Below the pieces are notes generated by a model. The model was not told the origin of the DNA, made no database searches, and saw only the letters and a list, made by a program, of their open reading frames with translations. Positions 1 through 9,144 of a stretch of 64,000 nucleotides of DNA are shown piece after piece. Every line of letters begins with the position of its first letter. The first letter of the stretch is position 1. The position numbers and the translations under genes were made by a program. This DNA comes from Georgenia sp. EYE_87 (GTDB taxonomy: Bacteria; Actinomycetota; Actinomycetes; Actinomycetales; Actinomycetaceae): positions 186,001-250,000 of the forward strand of contig NZ_JAHXNL010000001.1 in NCBI RefSeq assembly GCF_023148685.1, in the 5' to 3' direction.

Positions 1-543
1 CTCGCGGCTTCCCTGGTGGCCGCCCGCCTGCGTGAGGCGCCCGAGGCGGCGCTGGGCCTGGCCGGCCAGGGGCTGCGCGACGTCACCCGCATCGCCGCCT
101 CCGACCCGCAGCTCTGGGCCGCCATCCTGGTCGGCAACGCCGGCCCGGTCGCCCGCGCCCTCCGCGAGGTGCGCGAGGACCTCGACTCCGTCGTCGCCGC
201 CCTCGACCGCGCCGCCCAGGACGGCCCCCTCGCCCCCGGCTCGACCGGTCCGCTCGCCCACGTCGTCGCGGCGGGCCGCACCGGTGTCGGGCGGATCCCG
301 GGCAAGCACGGCGGCGCCCCGCGGCGTTACGGCGAGGTCACCGTCCTCATCCCCGACGAGCCGGGCGAGCTCGGCAGGCTGTTCAGCGAGGTCGGCGAGG
401 CCGGGGTCAACATCGAGGACCTCCAGCTCGAGCACTCCGCGGGGCAGGCGGTGGGCCTGGCGATCCTGTCGGTGCTGCCGTCCGCGGTGGAGCCGCTGGA
501 GGAGGAGCTCGACCGGCGCGGCTGGCGCGTGGTGGCCCGGTGA
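1..543 (+). CDS. tyrA: Prephenate dehydrogenase, C-terminal part (gene cut by window start)
   Basis: The frame is open from base 1 and ends at TGA 541-543, so only about the last 180 residues are present. The visible part holds the helical dimerisation region of prephenate dehydrogenase (SDPQLWAAILVGN, followed by a helix rich in charged residues) and a C-terminal ACT-type regulatory domain (around EVTVLIPDEPGELGRLFSEV). The enzyme oxidatively decarboxylates prephenate to 4-hydroxyphenylpyruvate in tyrosine synthesis, and the ACT domain usually senses an aromatic amino acid. The order tyrA-cmk-plsC-der is common in Actinobacteria and supports the call. The catalytic Rossmann part lies upstream of the window. 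Confidence 0.85.
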   Translation, partial: LAASLVAARLREAPEAALGLAGQGLRDVTRIAASDPQLWAAILVGNAGPVARALREVREDLDSVVAALDRAAQDGPLAPGSTGPLAHVVAAGRTGVGRIPGKHGGAPRRYGEVTVLIPDEPGELGRLFSEVGEAGVNIEDLQLEHSAGQAVGLAILSVLPSAVEPLEEELDRRGWRVVAR

Positions 544-602
544 GCACGCGGCAAGGATCCGGAACGACGACGCACGGCGCCGAGGCGCGGCAGGAGGACA
601 GC

Positions 603-1328
603 GTGGAGCAGGGCAGGCAGGACCGCGGGATCGTGGTCGCGATCGACGGGCCGTCGGGCTCCGGGAAGTCCACCGTCTCCCGCCGCCTCGCGCGCGAGCT
701 CGGCCTGGCCTACCTGGACACCGGCGCGATGTACCGGGCCGCCACGTGGTGGTGCGGGCGCAGCGGGGTCGACCTCGACGACGTCCCCGCGGTCGCGGCC
801 GCCGTGCGCGCGATGCCGCTGACGATGGTCACCGACCCCCGCGACCCGCGCGTGGTGTGCGACGGCGTCGACATCACCGACGCCATCCGCGAGGCGGCGC
901 TGACCGCCGTCGTCTCCAAGGTCGCCACGAACCTCGACGTGCGCGCCGAGCTCAAGCGGCTCCAGCGCGCGATCATCGAGGACGCCGCGGCAGGGGCGGA
1001 GCACCGGGCGCCGCGGGGGATCGTGGCCGAGGGCCGCGACATCACCACCGTCGTGGCGCCCGACGCGGACGTCCGTATCCTCCTCCTCGCCGACGAGCAG
1101 GCCCGCCTCGCCCGGCGCGCGAAGGAGCGCCACGGAACCGCCGACGCTGGGACCATCGAGGCCACCCGTGACGAGGTGCTGCGCCGGGACGCCGACGACT
1201 CCACCGTCTCCACGTTCCTGACCGCCGCCGACGGCGTCGTGACCGTGGACTCCTCGGCGTACGGGGTCGACGAGACGTTCGCCGCCGTGCTCGCCGTGGT
1301 CACCGAGGCCGAGGAGGCACGCCGGTGA
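603..1328 (+). CDS. cmk: Cytidylate kinase
   Basis: Phosphorylates CMP and dCMP with ATP in the cytosol. The P-loop GPSGSGKST lies close to the N-terminus and is followed by the Cmk signature DTGAMYRA, and the later GRDITTVVAPDADV region is typical of Cmk. I chose GTG 603 because AGGAGG at 592-597 sits 5 nt before it and the resulting 241 residues fit the family's usual 220-240. A GTG at 540 overlapping the tyrA stop is also open and would add 21 residues without known motifs. The 3' end overlaps the next start by 4 nt (GTGA), which indicates translational coupling. Confidence 0.92.
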   Translation: MEQGRQDRGIVVAIDGPSGSGKSTVSRRLARELGLAYLDTGAMYRAATWWCGRSGVDLDDVPAVAAAVRAMPLTMVTDPRDPRVVCDGVDITDAIREAALTAVVSKVATNLDVRAELKRLQRAIIEDAAAGAEHRAPRGIVAEGRDITTVVAPDADVRILLLADEQARLARRAKERHGTADAGTIEATRDEVLRRDADDSTVSTFLTAADGVVTVDSSAYGVDETFAAVLAVVTEAEEARR

Positions 1329-2107
1329 CCGGCACGACGGGGCGGCGGAAGACTCCCAGCCGCGGCCAGCGGGTGCGCCCCGAGGACATCTATCGCTGGG
1401 GGCCGATCTGGGCCCGCCAGGTGGGCCGGTTCCTCAACCACGTCTGGTGGGACACCACGGTGCACGGTGCCGAGCGCGTGCCCGCCGAGGGCCCGGTCAT
1501 CATCGCCTCCAACCACGTCGGCATCGTCGACGGCCCCGTGGTGTTCGGGGCGGTGCCGCGCGGCTCGCACTTCCTCGTCAAGCAGGAGTTCTTCGACTCG
1601 AGGATCGGCTTCCTCATGACCTGGGCCGGGCAGATCCCGGTGGACCGGGCGTCCGGGCGGGCGGCCCTGGCCGTCGGGAAGTCCATGCTCGAGGAGGGCC
1701 GCGTGGTCGGCATCTTCCCCGAGGGCACCCGCGGCACCGGTGACGCCAGCTCCGTGCGCGCCGGCGTGGCCTGGCTCGCCGTCAACACCGGCGCCCCCGT
1801 GGTCCCGGCGGCCTGCCTGGGCACCCGTCTGCCCGGCGACAGGCGAGGTCACGTGCCCGGGCCGCGCTCGAAGCTGCACGTGGTGTTCGGCGACCCCCTC
1901 ACGCTCGACATGCCGGAGGGCACCAGCCGGCGCGACCGGATGAACGGCGCCATGGATCGCATCGGCACGGGCCTGGCGGCCCACGTGCGTGACGCCGTCG
2001 CCCTCACCGGCGTCCCGCTGCCCGACTCCGACGCAGACCCGCTCACCGACGGTCCGATCAGCCCGGACGCGCCTGGTCGTGACGCCCGCGACGGCAGGGG
2101 AGAATGA
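1325..2107 (+). CDS. 1-acyl-sn-glycerol-3-phosphate acyltransferase family protein (PlsC-like)
   Basis: Probable membrane-associated acyltransferase of phospholipid synthesis, transferring an acyl group to lysophosphatidate or a similar lysolipid. The HX4D catalytic motif is visible as NHVGIVD near residue 60, and the glycerophosphate-binding motif as FPEGTRG near residue 130. Its 260 residues are normal for the family. The GTG start overlaps the cmk stop, so the two genes are probably translated together. The last 40 residues are polar and of low complexity, a common actinobacterial extension. The exact acyl acceptor cannot be told from sequence. Confidence 0.87.
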   Translation: MTGTTGRRKTPSRGQRVRPEDIYRWGPIWARQVGRFLNHVWWDTTVHGAERVPAEGPVIIASNHVGIVDGPVVFGAVPRGSHFLVKQEFFDSRIGFLMTWAGQIPVDRASGRAALAVGKSMLEEGRVVGIFPEGTRGTGDASSVRAGVAWLAVNTGAPVVPAACLGTRLPGDRRGHVPGPRSKLHVVFGDPLTLDMPEGTSRRDRMNGAMDRIGTGLAAHVRDAVALTGVPLPDSDADPLTDGPISPDAPGRDARDGRGE

Positions 2108-2111
2108 CCCC

Positions 2112-3698
2112 ATGAGCACCGACCCCGCGCGCGAGTCCGCCGCACGACCGGAGGCAGGCGTCGAGGACCTGCCGACCTCCGGCGCCGACCGCGCCGCCGA
2201 GCTCTTTCCCGAGCTCCCCGACCCCGAGGCCTCCTCTCCCGAGGCCCCCACCACGGACAGCGCCGAGGACGAGCGCCGCGCCGAGGCGCTGCGCGCCGGC
2301 CTCGCCGACTACGTGCTCGAGGACGAGGACCTCGCGGTCCTGGAGGCCGGCGAGGCCGCCCCCGAGCGGACGCCGCAGGCCGGGCTGCCCGTGCTCGCCA
2401 TCGTCGGCCGGCCGAACGTCGGCAAGTCGACCCTCGTCAACCGGATCCTGGGCCGCCGCGAGGCCGTCGTCCAGGACACCCCCGGGGTGACGCGCGACCG
2501 CGTCAGCTACCCCGCCGAGTGGGCGGGCCGGAACTTCACGCTCGTCGACACCGGCGGGTGGGAGGTCGACGTCGCCGGGATCGACGCCTCGGTGGCGCAG
2601 CAGGCCGAGGTCGCCATCGCCATGGCGGACGCGGTGATGTTCGTCGTCGACGCCACCGTCGGCCCCACCGACACCGACGAGCAGGTGGTGCGGCTGCTGC
2701 GGCGCTCCGGCAAGCCCGTGGTGCTCGTGGCCAACAAGGTGGACTCGCCGGTGCAGGAGGCCGACGCGGCCACGCTGTGGTCGCTGGGACTGGGGGAGCC
2801 GCACCCCGTCTCCGCCCTGCACGGCCGCGGCTCCGGCGACGTCCTCGACGTCGCCATGAAGGTCCTGCCCGAGGTCTCCGCCGTCGCCGGGAAGCTGCCC
2901 GTGGGCGGGCCGCGTCGGGTGGCGCTCGTGGGCCGGCCCAACGTCGGGAAGTCCTCGCTGCTGAACACCCTGGCCGGCGCGGAGCGCGTCGTCGTGCACG
3001 AGGTGGCCGGCACCACCCGGGACCCGGTCGATGAGCTCATCGAGCTCGACGGCAAGCCGTGGTGGTTCGTCGACACCGCGGGCATCCGCCGGCGCGTCCA
3101 CCAGACCTCCGGCGCCGACTTCTACGCGTCACTGCGCACCCAGGCGGCGCTGGAGAAGGCGGAGGTCGCCGTCGTGCTGATCGACGCGTCAGTGCCGATG
3201 ACCGAGCAGGACACGCGCGTCATCCAGCAGGTCATCGACTCCGGGCGCGCCCTGGTCATCGCGTACAACAAGTGGGACCTCATGGACGAGGACCGCCGGC
3301 CCTATCTGGAGCGGGAGATCGACCTCGACCTCGTGCAGGTCCAGTGGGCGCCGCGGGTGAACGTCTCGGCGAAGACCGGCTGGCACACCAACCGGCTCTC
3401 CAAGGCGCTCGAGACGTCGCTGGCCTCCTGGGACACGCGCATCCCCACGGGGCGGCTCAACGCGTTCCTCGGCGAGCTCACCGCCGGTCATCCGCACCCG
3501 GTGCGCGGCGGGAAGCAGCCGCGGATCCTCTTCGCCACCCAGGCGTCGAACCGGCCGCCCCGGTTCGTCATCTTCGCCACCGGGTTCATCGAGGCGGGCT
3601 ACCGCCGCTTCATCGAGAACCGGCTGCGGGAGCACTTCGGCTTCACCGGGTCCCCGATCGAGATCTCCGTGCGGGTGCGGGAGAAGCGGCGGCGCTGA
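2112..3698 (+). CDS. der: Ribosome-assembly GTPase Der (EngA)
   Basis: Double-GTPase needed for maturation of the 50S ribosomal subunit. Two G domains follow each other, with P-loops GRPNVGKST at residues 99-107 and GRPNVGKSS near residue 275; switch-II DTGG and DTAG and the NKVD and NKWD base-recognition motifs are present. A KH-like domain closes the protein ([19 protein letters not shown]). The first 90 residues are an acidic, low-complexity extension typical of actinobacterial Der. The start is ATG 2112, preceded by the purine-rich AGGGGAGA at 2096-2103. The stop overlaps the next start (TGATG). Confidence 0.96.
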   Translation: MSTDPARESAARPEAGVEDLPTSGADRAAELFPELPDPEASSPEAPTTDSAEDERRAEALRAGLADYVLEDEDLAVLEAGEAAPERTPQAGLPVLAIVGRPNVGKSTLVNRILGRREAVVQDTPGVTRDRVSYPAEWAGRNFTLVDTGGWEVDVAGIDASVAQQAEVAIAMADAVMFVVDATVGPTDTDEQVVRLLRRSGKPVVLVANKVDSPVQEADAATLWSLGLGEPHPVSALHGRGSGDVLDVAMKVLPEVSAVAGKLPVGGPRRVALVGRPNVGKSSLLNTLAGAERVVVHEVAGTTRDPVDELIELDGKPWWFVDTAGIRRRVHQTSGADFYASLRTQAALEKAEVAVVLIDASVPMTEQDTRVIQQVIDSGRALVIAYNKWDLMDEDRRPYLEREIDLDLVQVQWAPRVNVSAKTGWHTNRLSKALETSLASWDTRIPTGRLNAFLGELTAGHPHPVRGGKQPRILFATQASNRPPRFVIFATGFIEAGYRRFIENRLREHFGFTGSPIEISVRVREKRRR

Positions 3699-4762
3699 TG
3701 GGAGCAGGCTCGGGGGCGGCCCGGTCCGACGAGGCGCGGCCCGCACCGCGTCAGCAGCGGCCGCAACGGCTGCTGCGCTGGGGCCTGCCCCGCGACCCGC
3801 GCGCGTCCGAGCACGTGCTCGGCTTCGCCGTCACGACCGTCCTGACCATCGCGGTCACCCGCGGCGTCCTGCAGCTGACCGGCTTCCCCCAGGTGGGCGG
3901 CGACTCCCTGCACGTCGCGCATGTGCTGTGGGGCGGGCTGCTCATGGGTGTGGCGGTCGTGCTCGCGCTGTCCTTCGCCGGGCCGGTGGTGCGCCCGCTG
4001 GTCGCGTTCGTCGGCGGGATCGGGTTCGGGCTGTTCATCGACGAGGTGGGCAAGTTCCTCACCCACGACAACGACTACTTCTTCACCCCCGCGCCGATGA
4101 TCATGTACGTGACGCTCGTGCTGGTCATGCTCGCGGCGGACGCCCTGCACGGGCGCCGGGCCCACCACCCGACCGAGTACCTCGCGGCCGCCGCCGACCA
4201 CGCCGTCGCCGGCCTGGCCGGCGGGCTCAGCGAGGAGCGCCGCGCCGTCGCCGAGGACCTCCTCGCCCAGGGTCGCGAGGCGACCGGGGCGGCGGAGACC
4301 GCGGCCCTTCTGCGGGCGGTCCCCGACGACGACGTCGAGGCGCCCGACCCGCTCGACGCCACGGCCCGTCGCCTGCGGACGCTCTTCCGTGCCGTCGTGA
4401 CCCGGGAGTGGGCGACCCGGACGACGACGGCGCTGCTCGCAGTCGTCGCGGCCGGCACGGTGATCACCGTGGTCGCGACGTGGGGGGAGGACCCGGGGTG
4501 GGCGGAGATCGGCGCGGTCGCGTCCGTCGGCCTGTCACTGGTGGCGGTCGTGCGCGGCTGGACGCTCCTCCGCGCCGACCGCTACCGGGCGTTCCAGTGG
4601 CTGCGGCGAGCGGTGCTCGTCAACCTGCTGCTCACCCAGGTGGCGCTGTTCCGTATCGAGCCGTGGGCGGCCACGCTGGGGCTGTTCCTCGCGCTGCTGA
4701 CGCTCGGCGTCATCGCCTCCGAGAAGCACCGTCTCGAGCGGCTGCACCAGGCCGAGGTCTGA
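3698..4762 (+). CDS. Multi-pass membrane protein of unknown function
   Basis: A 354-residue integral membrane protein. After a basic N-terminus come about four hydrophobic segments (residues about 45-155, including a stretch with FGLFIDEVGKFLTHDNDYFF), then a soluble acidic helical stretch (about 165-235), then about four more segments. The ATG overlaps the der stop, so it is coupled to der. I do not recognise a named family beyond similarity to uncharacterised actinobacterial membrane proteins. The conserved DEVGKF segment between membrane spans could be functional; no catalytic site is evident. Confidence 0.75.
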   Translation: MGAGSGAARSDEARPAPRQQRPQRLLRWGLPRDPRASEHVLGFAVTTVLTIAVTRGVLQLTGFPQVGGDSLHVAHVLWGGLLMGVAVVLALSFAGPVVRPLVAFVGGIGFGLFIDEVGKFLTHDNDYFFTPAPMIMYVTLVLVMLAADALHGRRAHHPTEYLAAAADHAVAGLAGGLSEERRAVAEDLLAQGREATGAAETAALLRAVPDDDVEAPDPLDATARRLRTLFRAVVTREWATRTTTALLAVVAAGTVITVVATWGEDPGWAEIGAVASVGLSLVAVVRGWTLLRADRYRAFQWLRRAVLVNLLLTQVALFRIEPWAATLGLFLALLTLGVIASEKHRLERLHQAEV

Positions 4763-4780
4763 GCAGAACAGCTCCGCTCG

Positions 4781-4809
4781 CCGGCCTCCGGACTCGGGAG
4801 TCAGGCCGG
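4781..4809. terminator. Hairpin between convergent genes
   Basis: The arms CCGGCCT and AGGCCGG enclose a second small stem GACT/AGTC with a CGGG loop. It lies between the ends of the + strand membrane-protein gene and the - strand zinc-ribbon gene and could stop transcription from both sides. There is no clear T-tract. Confidence 0.4.
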
Positions 4810-5085
4810 GTGTGACGGCAGGTCTGCCGGCGGCGCGAGGGGCCCCCCGCTCTGCGCGAGCCGCTGGAGCTTCGCAGCCTGGGCCTTCGTGGGCGTGCGC
4901 CGCAACCCGCAGAACGTGCAGTCGATGACGTGCTTCGTCGAGACCGGGAAGAGCGGGACGAAGAAGAGCGAGAACTTGTTGACGATGCGGTGGAGGCGGT
5001 GCGCGGCGGGGTTGTGGCACTGCGGGCACACCAGGGTCATGGTCGCCAGCAGGGTCGTGGAGCCCCTGACGCCGAGGATGATCAT
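4801..5085 (-). CDS. Small zinc-ribbon protein
   Basis: A 94-residue protein with two CXXC pairs (CPQC near residue 19 and CTFC near residue 57) separated by a hydrophobic segment containing FSLFFVPLFPVS. This is the usual build of small zinc-ribbon proteins of unknown role, possibly membrane-associated. A -10 like TAGGCT (5092-5097) ends 6 nt before the ATG, so the mRNA is probably leaderless. No partner gene suggests a function. Confidence 0.75.
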   Translation of the reverse strand: MIILGVRGSTTLLATMTLVCPQCHNPAAHRLHRIVNKFSLFFVPLFPVSTKHVIDCTFCGLRRTPTKAQAAKLQRLAQSGGPLAPPADLPSHPA

Positions 5086-5089
5086 GGCG

Positions 5090-5448
5090 TCAGCCTAGGG
5101 CTGCCCGAGCGTCAGCCCCGGGGCGGCCGCATGCCCGGCGGCATGAATCGGGTATGGGCGTCGGGAGCGGTGCCCGGGCCAACGCCGTGCTGGGACCGGC
5201 GCGGCTCCAGTATCGCGGGCGGACGAGCTGGTTGGCGAGGGCAGGTATGCCCAGCACGCCGAAGAAATCGATCGTGAGGACGGCGACGAGCCGCTTGCCT
5301 TCCGCCGCCATCCAGATGCCGGCGGCAGTGAGGCGAGGCAGCCGAGCAGCCCCCAGAGGTTGTTGGCCAGCTTCGTCCGCAGCCGCACCTGGCCGGAGGT
5401 GAAGAGCTCGCGGTCCCCCCGTTCAAAGTCGGATATGGGCTCCCGCAC
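5090..5448 (-). pseudogene. Frameshifted remnant of a small membrane protein
   Basis: One - strand frame starts at 5448 with MREPISDFERGDRELFTSG and runs to a hydrophobic stretch NNLWGLLGCLASL. A second frame then continues the same kind of sequence (LTAAGIWMAAEGKRLVAVL, then a hydrophobic span ending LVRPRY). The two halves read as one protein if a shift is placed near 5330-5340. The remainder up to 5090 is proline/arginine-rich and looks like noise. Either the gene is decayed or there is a sequencing indel. Family not recognised. Confidence 0.45.
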
Positions 5449-5629
5449 GTCTCGTCCGTCGTCGTGACCCCGGCAGCGTAGCGGGGGGAATGGATGTACC
5501 GGACGGTCAGCGTCTGGCGGGGAGCGGAGTGTCGCGAGTCACAACGGCGGGCGGTCCGGCGGATTCGGAACCGGGCTCAGGGCTGGGGTAGCATCGTTCA
5601 GTCCCGACCGGCCAGGAGCTGGTGGGAGA

Positions 5630-5703
<74 letters not shown>

Positions 5704-5710
5704 CCGAACG

Positions 5711-5742
5711 GGCCTCTCACCTGCACAGACAGGTGAGAGGCC
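5711..5742 (+). terminator. Intrinsic terminator of tRNA-Pro
   Basis: A perfect 13-bp stem (GGCCTCTCACCTG at 5711-5723 with its complement at 5730-5742) encloses a 6-nt loop and is followed by TTCGTCATT. It lies 8 nt after the tRNA. Confidence 0.85.
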
Positions 5743-5959
5743 TTCGTCATTCCCTCCGCTCGGTGGCAACGCCAAGGTGGCGAGCGCGGTGGCTAGGCGC
5801 GCTTACGCGCGGCCCGGGTGGGGTCGAGACCATCGGACCTCTCGGTGCTCGGCTGTAGTTCCCGAAGAGCGAGCTTCGTGCCGGAGTGCGTTATGCCCCT
5901 CGGTCCTCGGGTTGTCGACCAGTCTTGCCCAGGTTTCCGGCGTGTACCCGATTTTCGAG

Positions 5960-6337
5960 TTACCGCTCACCGCTCAGGTTCGGCGCCGCATCCTGCCCGC
6001 CATCGCTGTCGAGCACGAGGGTGGACGGTGGTTCCTCCATCGGCTGGGACAGATCCACGCCGTGGGCCGCACTGGCGTTCTCCACGAACCACTTGGTGAA
6101 CTCGTCGTCCTTGCTCAGCAGCTTCCCGAACGAGGTCATGGGATCATCGCCCTCGAGCGTCACGATGACCAGCTCGCCCATGGGAGTCGCCTGCAAGAAG
6201 GTGCGCTCATGCACGCCTGCGGCTCGACGGGAGGCAGCGAACTCTGCATGACGCGCACCCCTGAGCTCATCTATCCAAGCACGCCAGCGCGCGCTCTGAC
6301 CGGGAGCAAGCGGGAAAACCATAGCCATGAGTGCCAT
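5960..6337 (-). CDS. Hypothetical protein, similar to small DUF6176-type proteins
   Basis: A 125-residue soluble protein starting MALMAMVFPLAPG, followed by a helix WRAWIDELRGARHAEF and a beta strand region (GELVIVTLEGDDP) and a C-terminal helix (FTKWFVENASAAHGVDL). This alternation resembles the ferredoxin-like small proteins called DUF6176, usually described by a KPGKEEEWREW-like start; the assignment is from memory of the pattern and tentative. GAGG lies 6 nt before the ATG. It sits alone within the putative island. Confidence 0.6.
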   Translation of the reverse strand: MALMAMVFPLAPGQSARWRAWIDELRGARHAEFAASRRAAGVHERTFLQATPMGELVIVTLEGDDPMTSFGKLLSKDDEFTKWFVENASAAHGVDLSQPMEEPPSTLVLDSDGGQDAAPNLSGER

Positions 6338-6881
6338 GTGAACCTCGATGTTCGTGGGGCGACGTCATTCGGGGGTAGTGCCTGACGACGGATCAAGACT
6401 GCGCCGGTGCCGGTGCGAAGTACAGACCCCTCTGATGGAGGAGGGGGCTTGGTCTAACTTCACCGGGACGGAAGGGCCAATCCAGGGCGGTGGCCACCGA
6501 CTGGACTTCTGGTCATCATGCCGCTGTGGCCAGATCAAGCAGGCCGTAAGCACCTCCGAACCATGGCTTCGCCAAGGGCTCTGGGCAGCGGTCGGGCTGG
6601 CGGGAAGACCCAAGACGGCGGCCCGCAAGTCCCCGAGGCGGACGCCCCGAGCGTCGGCTCTCCGGGAACCGTTAACCCTGCTTGCTCCGAGGCGATCGGG
6701 CGGCGGAGGAGCCGCTCCTCTCACAGTCGCCGACCCCTGTCGCCTGATCAAGTGAGTCGATAGTGGGCAGCGGGTTTGGCTCCCGGGAGGCAGGGGGCAC
6801 CGCCGTCAGCGACATGAGCCACGCACCCGCTGCACACTGGGGACGCCTCGCTGCAGGATCGCGTAGTCGTAGGGAGCTCTC
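6338..6881. other. Gene-free stretch inside the island
   Basis: About 540 bp without a convincing gene. Open frames here show no ribosome-binding site, no recognisable protein features and poor codon use. The far end holds the AGGGAG (6871-6876) ribosome-binding site of the next gene. Confidence 0.5.
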
Positions 6882-7307
6882 ATGACTGACGTTGAACGAT
6901 TGAAGTATCTCAAGGTTGCGCTTCGTGCCGTCGGTGCCTTCTCGATCTTCGGCTTCTACCCGCTCTCCCGCATCTGGCCCTCCGGCTGGGTTTGGCACAG
7001 CGGACAGTCTGAGTATCTGCAGATGATCATCGCGATCTACGCGACCATGGGTGTATTCCTCATCATCGCTGCGCGTGATCCCCACCAGCATGTGGGTTTG
7101 GTGTCGTTCGGGATCTGGTCGAGCATCGTCCACGGCAGCGTGATGGCGGTTCTGGCCGTGGTCGATCCTCAGCATGTTGGTCACCTGTACGGCGACGTGC
7201 TCGCGCTGTTCCTCGCTGCGGCCGTGTTGGCCTTCCTGGCTCCTCGAGCATTTTGGCTGCCCTTTGCGCGAACTGTTGAGGCCGGCGTGCCACCGCCCAC
7301 GACCTGA
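6882..7307 (+). CDS. Small four-helix membrane protein (DUF6632-like)
   Basis: A 141-residue membrane protein with about four hydrophobic spans (residues about 10-30, 45-65, 75-95, 105-125), including FSIFGFYPLSRIWPSGW and the segment HVGLVSFGIWSSIVHGSVM. This matches my recollection of the DUF6632 family, whose function is unknown. AGGGAG lies 5 nt before the ATG. Codons are less G/C-restricted than in neighbours (TTG, AAG TAT), in keeping with acquisition by transfer. Confidence 0.75.
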   Translation: MTDVERLKYLKVALRAVGAFSIFGFYPLSRIWPSGWVWHSGQSEYLQMIIAIYATMGVFLIIAARDPHQHVGLVSFGIWSSIVHGSVMAVLAVVDPQHVGHLYGDVLALFLAAAVLAFLAPRAFWLPFARTVEAGVPPPTT

Positions 7308-7405
7308 CCCCAGGGCCAGGCCAAACAAGAGCAGGGCCGTTGGTTTCGACGGGTCATGCCGAAACCCACGGCCGCGACCGGCGGCGGGGCGCCTGTTTCT
7401 GGAGA

Positions 7406-7440
7406 TCAAGGGGTCGCGGGTTCAAGTCCCGCTAACCCGA
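7406..7440 (+). repeat. tRNA-Pro 3'-half remnant (putative att site)
   Basis: TCAAGGGGTCGC is identical to bases 5669-5680 of tRNA-Pro. A complete T arm follows (GCGGG TTCAAGT CCCGC) and then a 3' acceptor-like end TAACCCGA. The T-stem differences from the intact tRNA are compensatory, so this is the 3' half of a related but distinct tRNA. There is no 5' half upstream. The surrounding 7308-7628 stretch has no gene that I can support. Confidence 0.6.
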
Positions 7441-7628
7441 GGTAAAGGCGATGGTCAGAGGCCTGTTTCGAGATATCGGGCGCGCCTCGTGCTCTTGCTA
7501 GCCGGTCCCGGTTGCGGTCGCACCATCCAGCAGTTCGGGTCCAGAGAAAACGGCAGGTGCAGGCCCCGAACTGCACGAAGATGCTGATGACGGGTGCAGA
7601 TGCACTGCTGCGAACCTAGGGTGGCAGG

Positions 7629-8027
7629 ATGCCGCTCGATCACCTCGGCATCAACATCCCTGTCGTGGCGCCCGCCCGCGAGTATTACGACGCGCTCATG
7701 CCGCTGGTCGGCTTCACGCCGTTTCTCGCCGGAGAAGACTGGTTCTCCTACGCCCCGGTCAACGGGCAGGGGACCCAGCTGTTCTTCTACACCGCCCAGC
7801 AGGAGGGGTCCTACTCCCGGCACCGGCCAGGCCTGCAGCACCTGTGCTTCCTCGTCGAGTCCCGGCGGGAGGTCGAGGCCGCGTACGCGTGGGCGAGCGA
7901 CCGGGGTGACGAGGTCCTGCACGAACCGCGGACCTTCTCGGAGTACCACCCGGATCATTACGCCACGTACTGGCTCGATCCCCATGGCTTCAAGCTCGAG
8001 GTGGTGTCCTTCCAGCACGGCGGCTGA
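7629..8027 (+). CDS. VOC family (glyoxalase/bleomycin-resistance fold) protein
   Basis: A 132-residue single VOC domain (MPLDHLGINIPVVAPAREYY; later LQHLCFLVESRREVEAAYAW and WLDPHGFKLEVV). Such proteins bind a divalent metal and act as lyases, isomerases, dioxygenases or drug-binding proteins. Possible metal ligands are His5, His75 and a Glu near residue 125. TAGGGT at 7617-7622 ends 6 nt before the ATG and suggests leaderless transcription. The substrate cannot be predicted. Confidence 0.85.
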   Translation: MPLDHLGINIPVVAPAREYYDALMPLVGFTPFLAGEDWFSYAPVNGQGTQLFFYTAQQEGSYSRHRPGLQHLCFLVESRREVEAAYAWASDRGDEVLHEPRTFSEYHPDHYATYWLDPHGFKLEVVSFQHGG

Positions 8028-8077
8028 CGGCGGAACGGTGCTGCCGGGAGGGCCGACGGGAAGTGACGTCAGCCGCC
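8019..8077. terminator. Inverted repeat between convergent genes
   Basis: GGCGGCTGAC (8019-8028) and its exact complement GTCAGCCGCC (8068-8077) flank 39 nt, covering the end of the VOC gene and reaching towards the end of the hydrolase gene. A long-loop terminator is possible; no T-tract follows. Confidence 0.3.
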
Positions 8078-8111
8078 ACCACATCGACTCGCCAGGCGGG
8101 CCGGGGCGTCG

Positions 8112-9002
8112 TCAGGCGGGCTGCCGGCGGCTCAGCCACTCGTGGACGGCTACGGCGGTCTCGGCGGGCTTCAGGAGCGGGAAGTAGTGGCCGACGTCGG
8201 CGACGGTGTACGCCGTCGTCCTGGGCAGCTGCTCCTGGAGATAGGCACGGCTCTCGTCGAAGGCCGCTCCGCTGTCCGTGCTTCCGATCCAGACGATCGG
8301 CGCGTCGGGTTCGGGCACCGGAACCGGCTCCGCCAGCCAGGCGCCCATCGCTGGCCAGTCCACCTGGAGGAAGGTGGCGAGGTCCGTGACGGCGAGCTCC
8401 CGCGCGCCCCTCGGCAGGGCGCGCTCGACCGACTCCCGTGCGTTCTCCACGCGTGACGTGGCCGCGTAGAAGGCCGACACCGCGCCGTACCTGTCGCCGT
8501 TCCTGTACCGCTCGACGATGGCGGGCATCGCGACCTCGGCGACCGTCCGCATGATCTCCTGCCCCTCGGTGCTCCGGACCACCTGCCCGAACAACGGCTC
8601 GAGCAGGAGGGCCGAGAGAACACGATCGGGTGCCCGGCACGCGAGCTCCAACGCGATGTACCCACCGAGGGAGTGCCCGGCGACATGTGCGTTGTCGACG
8701 CCCAGCGCATCGAGGACCGCAAGGACGTCGGGCACCTGCCCGGGGATGTCGGTCGCTTCGGCCGGCAGCCCGCGGCCGCCGTGCCCGCGGCGGCCGTAGT
8801 GGATCACCTGGTGGTCGCCGCGGCTCGTCAGCTCGTGCGCGAGGGGCACGAGGAAGTCGCGCATCACCGCGCCGTGGACGAGGACGACCGGTGTGCCCTC
8901 GCCGATCACCCACACGTCGAGCTCGTCGCCGTCGGACACCCGGACCCTGGCGGTGGGGTCGGGCATCAGCCGTCCGCCCGCGGTCTGTGTCATGGCACTC
9001 AT
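8112..9002 (-). CDS. Alpha/beta hydrolase
   Basis: A 296-residue alpha/beta-hydrolase-fold enzyme. Visible are the oxyanion-hole segment VVLVHGAVM, the nucleophile elbow GHSLGG, and the catalytic histidine in DVGHYFPL near the C-terminus. I start at ATG 9002, where GGGAG is 7 nt upstream; an upstream frame extension lacks family features. The LuxR-type gene lies 142 nt upstream on the same strand and may control it. The substrate (ester, epoxide or other) is unknown. Confidence 0.88.
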   Translation of the reverse strand: MSAMTQTAGGRLMPDPTARVRVSDGDELDVWVIGEGTPVVLVHGAVMRDFLVPLAHELTSRGDHQVIHYGRRGHGGRGLPAEATDIPGQVPDVLAVLDALGVDNAHVAGHSLGGYIALELACRAPDRVLSALLLEPLFGQVVRSTEGQEIMRTVAEVAMPAIVERYRNGDRYGAVSAFYAATSRVENARESVERALPRGARELAVTDLATFLQVDWPAMGAWLAEPVPVPEPDAPIVWIGSTDSGAAFDESRAYLQEQLPRTTAYTVADVGHYFPLLKPAETAVAVHEWLSRRQPA

Positions 9003-9144
9003 CTCGTCGCTCCCTCGGTCGGTGCGCGCCCGTGCGGTGCGCCCACACCGGGACGCTAGGCGCCGCGCCCGGTTCGGCTCATCGGTGCGACTGACCAACT
9101 TGGCGCCTCCCGGCTACGCGGTTGTGCGTAGCTGGTGGGGACGC

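Larger units (their letters stand above)
5704..7440. mobile_element. Putative decayed tRNA-Pro-integrated island
   Basis: The segment begins directly at the 3' end of tRNA-Pro and ends with a second copy of a tRNA-Pro 3' half (7406-7440), the layout left by integration at a tRNA 3' end. It carries two small genes, has visibly more A and T than its surroundings, and contains long stretches without coding sequence. No integrase is present, so the element would be immobile. The two tRNA ends are not identical after the shared 12 bases, so the exact att core is uncertain. Confidence 0.4.

Noticed and set aside
710-2254. Long - strand open frame opposite cmk, plsC-like and der
   Set aside because: It has no protein features, is Arg/Gly/Pro/Ala-rich and lies opposite three well-supported genes. 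In DNA with this GC content such antisense frames are expected.
6365-6751. A - strand gene in the island gap
   Set aside because: No ribosome-binding site, no hydrophobic or domain pattern, and codon use unlike a gene.
7406-7440. A functional second tRNA-Pro
   Set aside because: Only the 3' half is present; there is no D arm, anticodon arm or 5' acceptor strand upstream.
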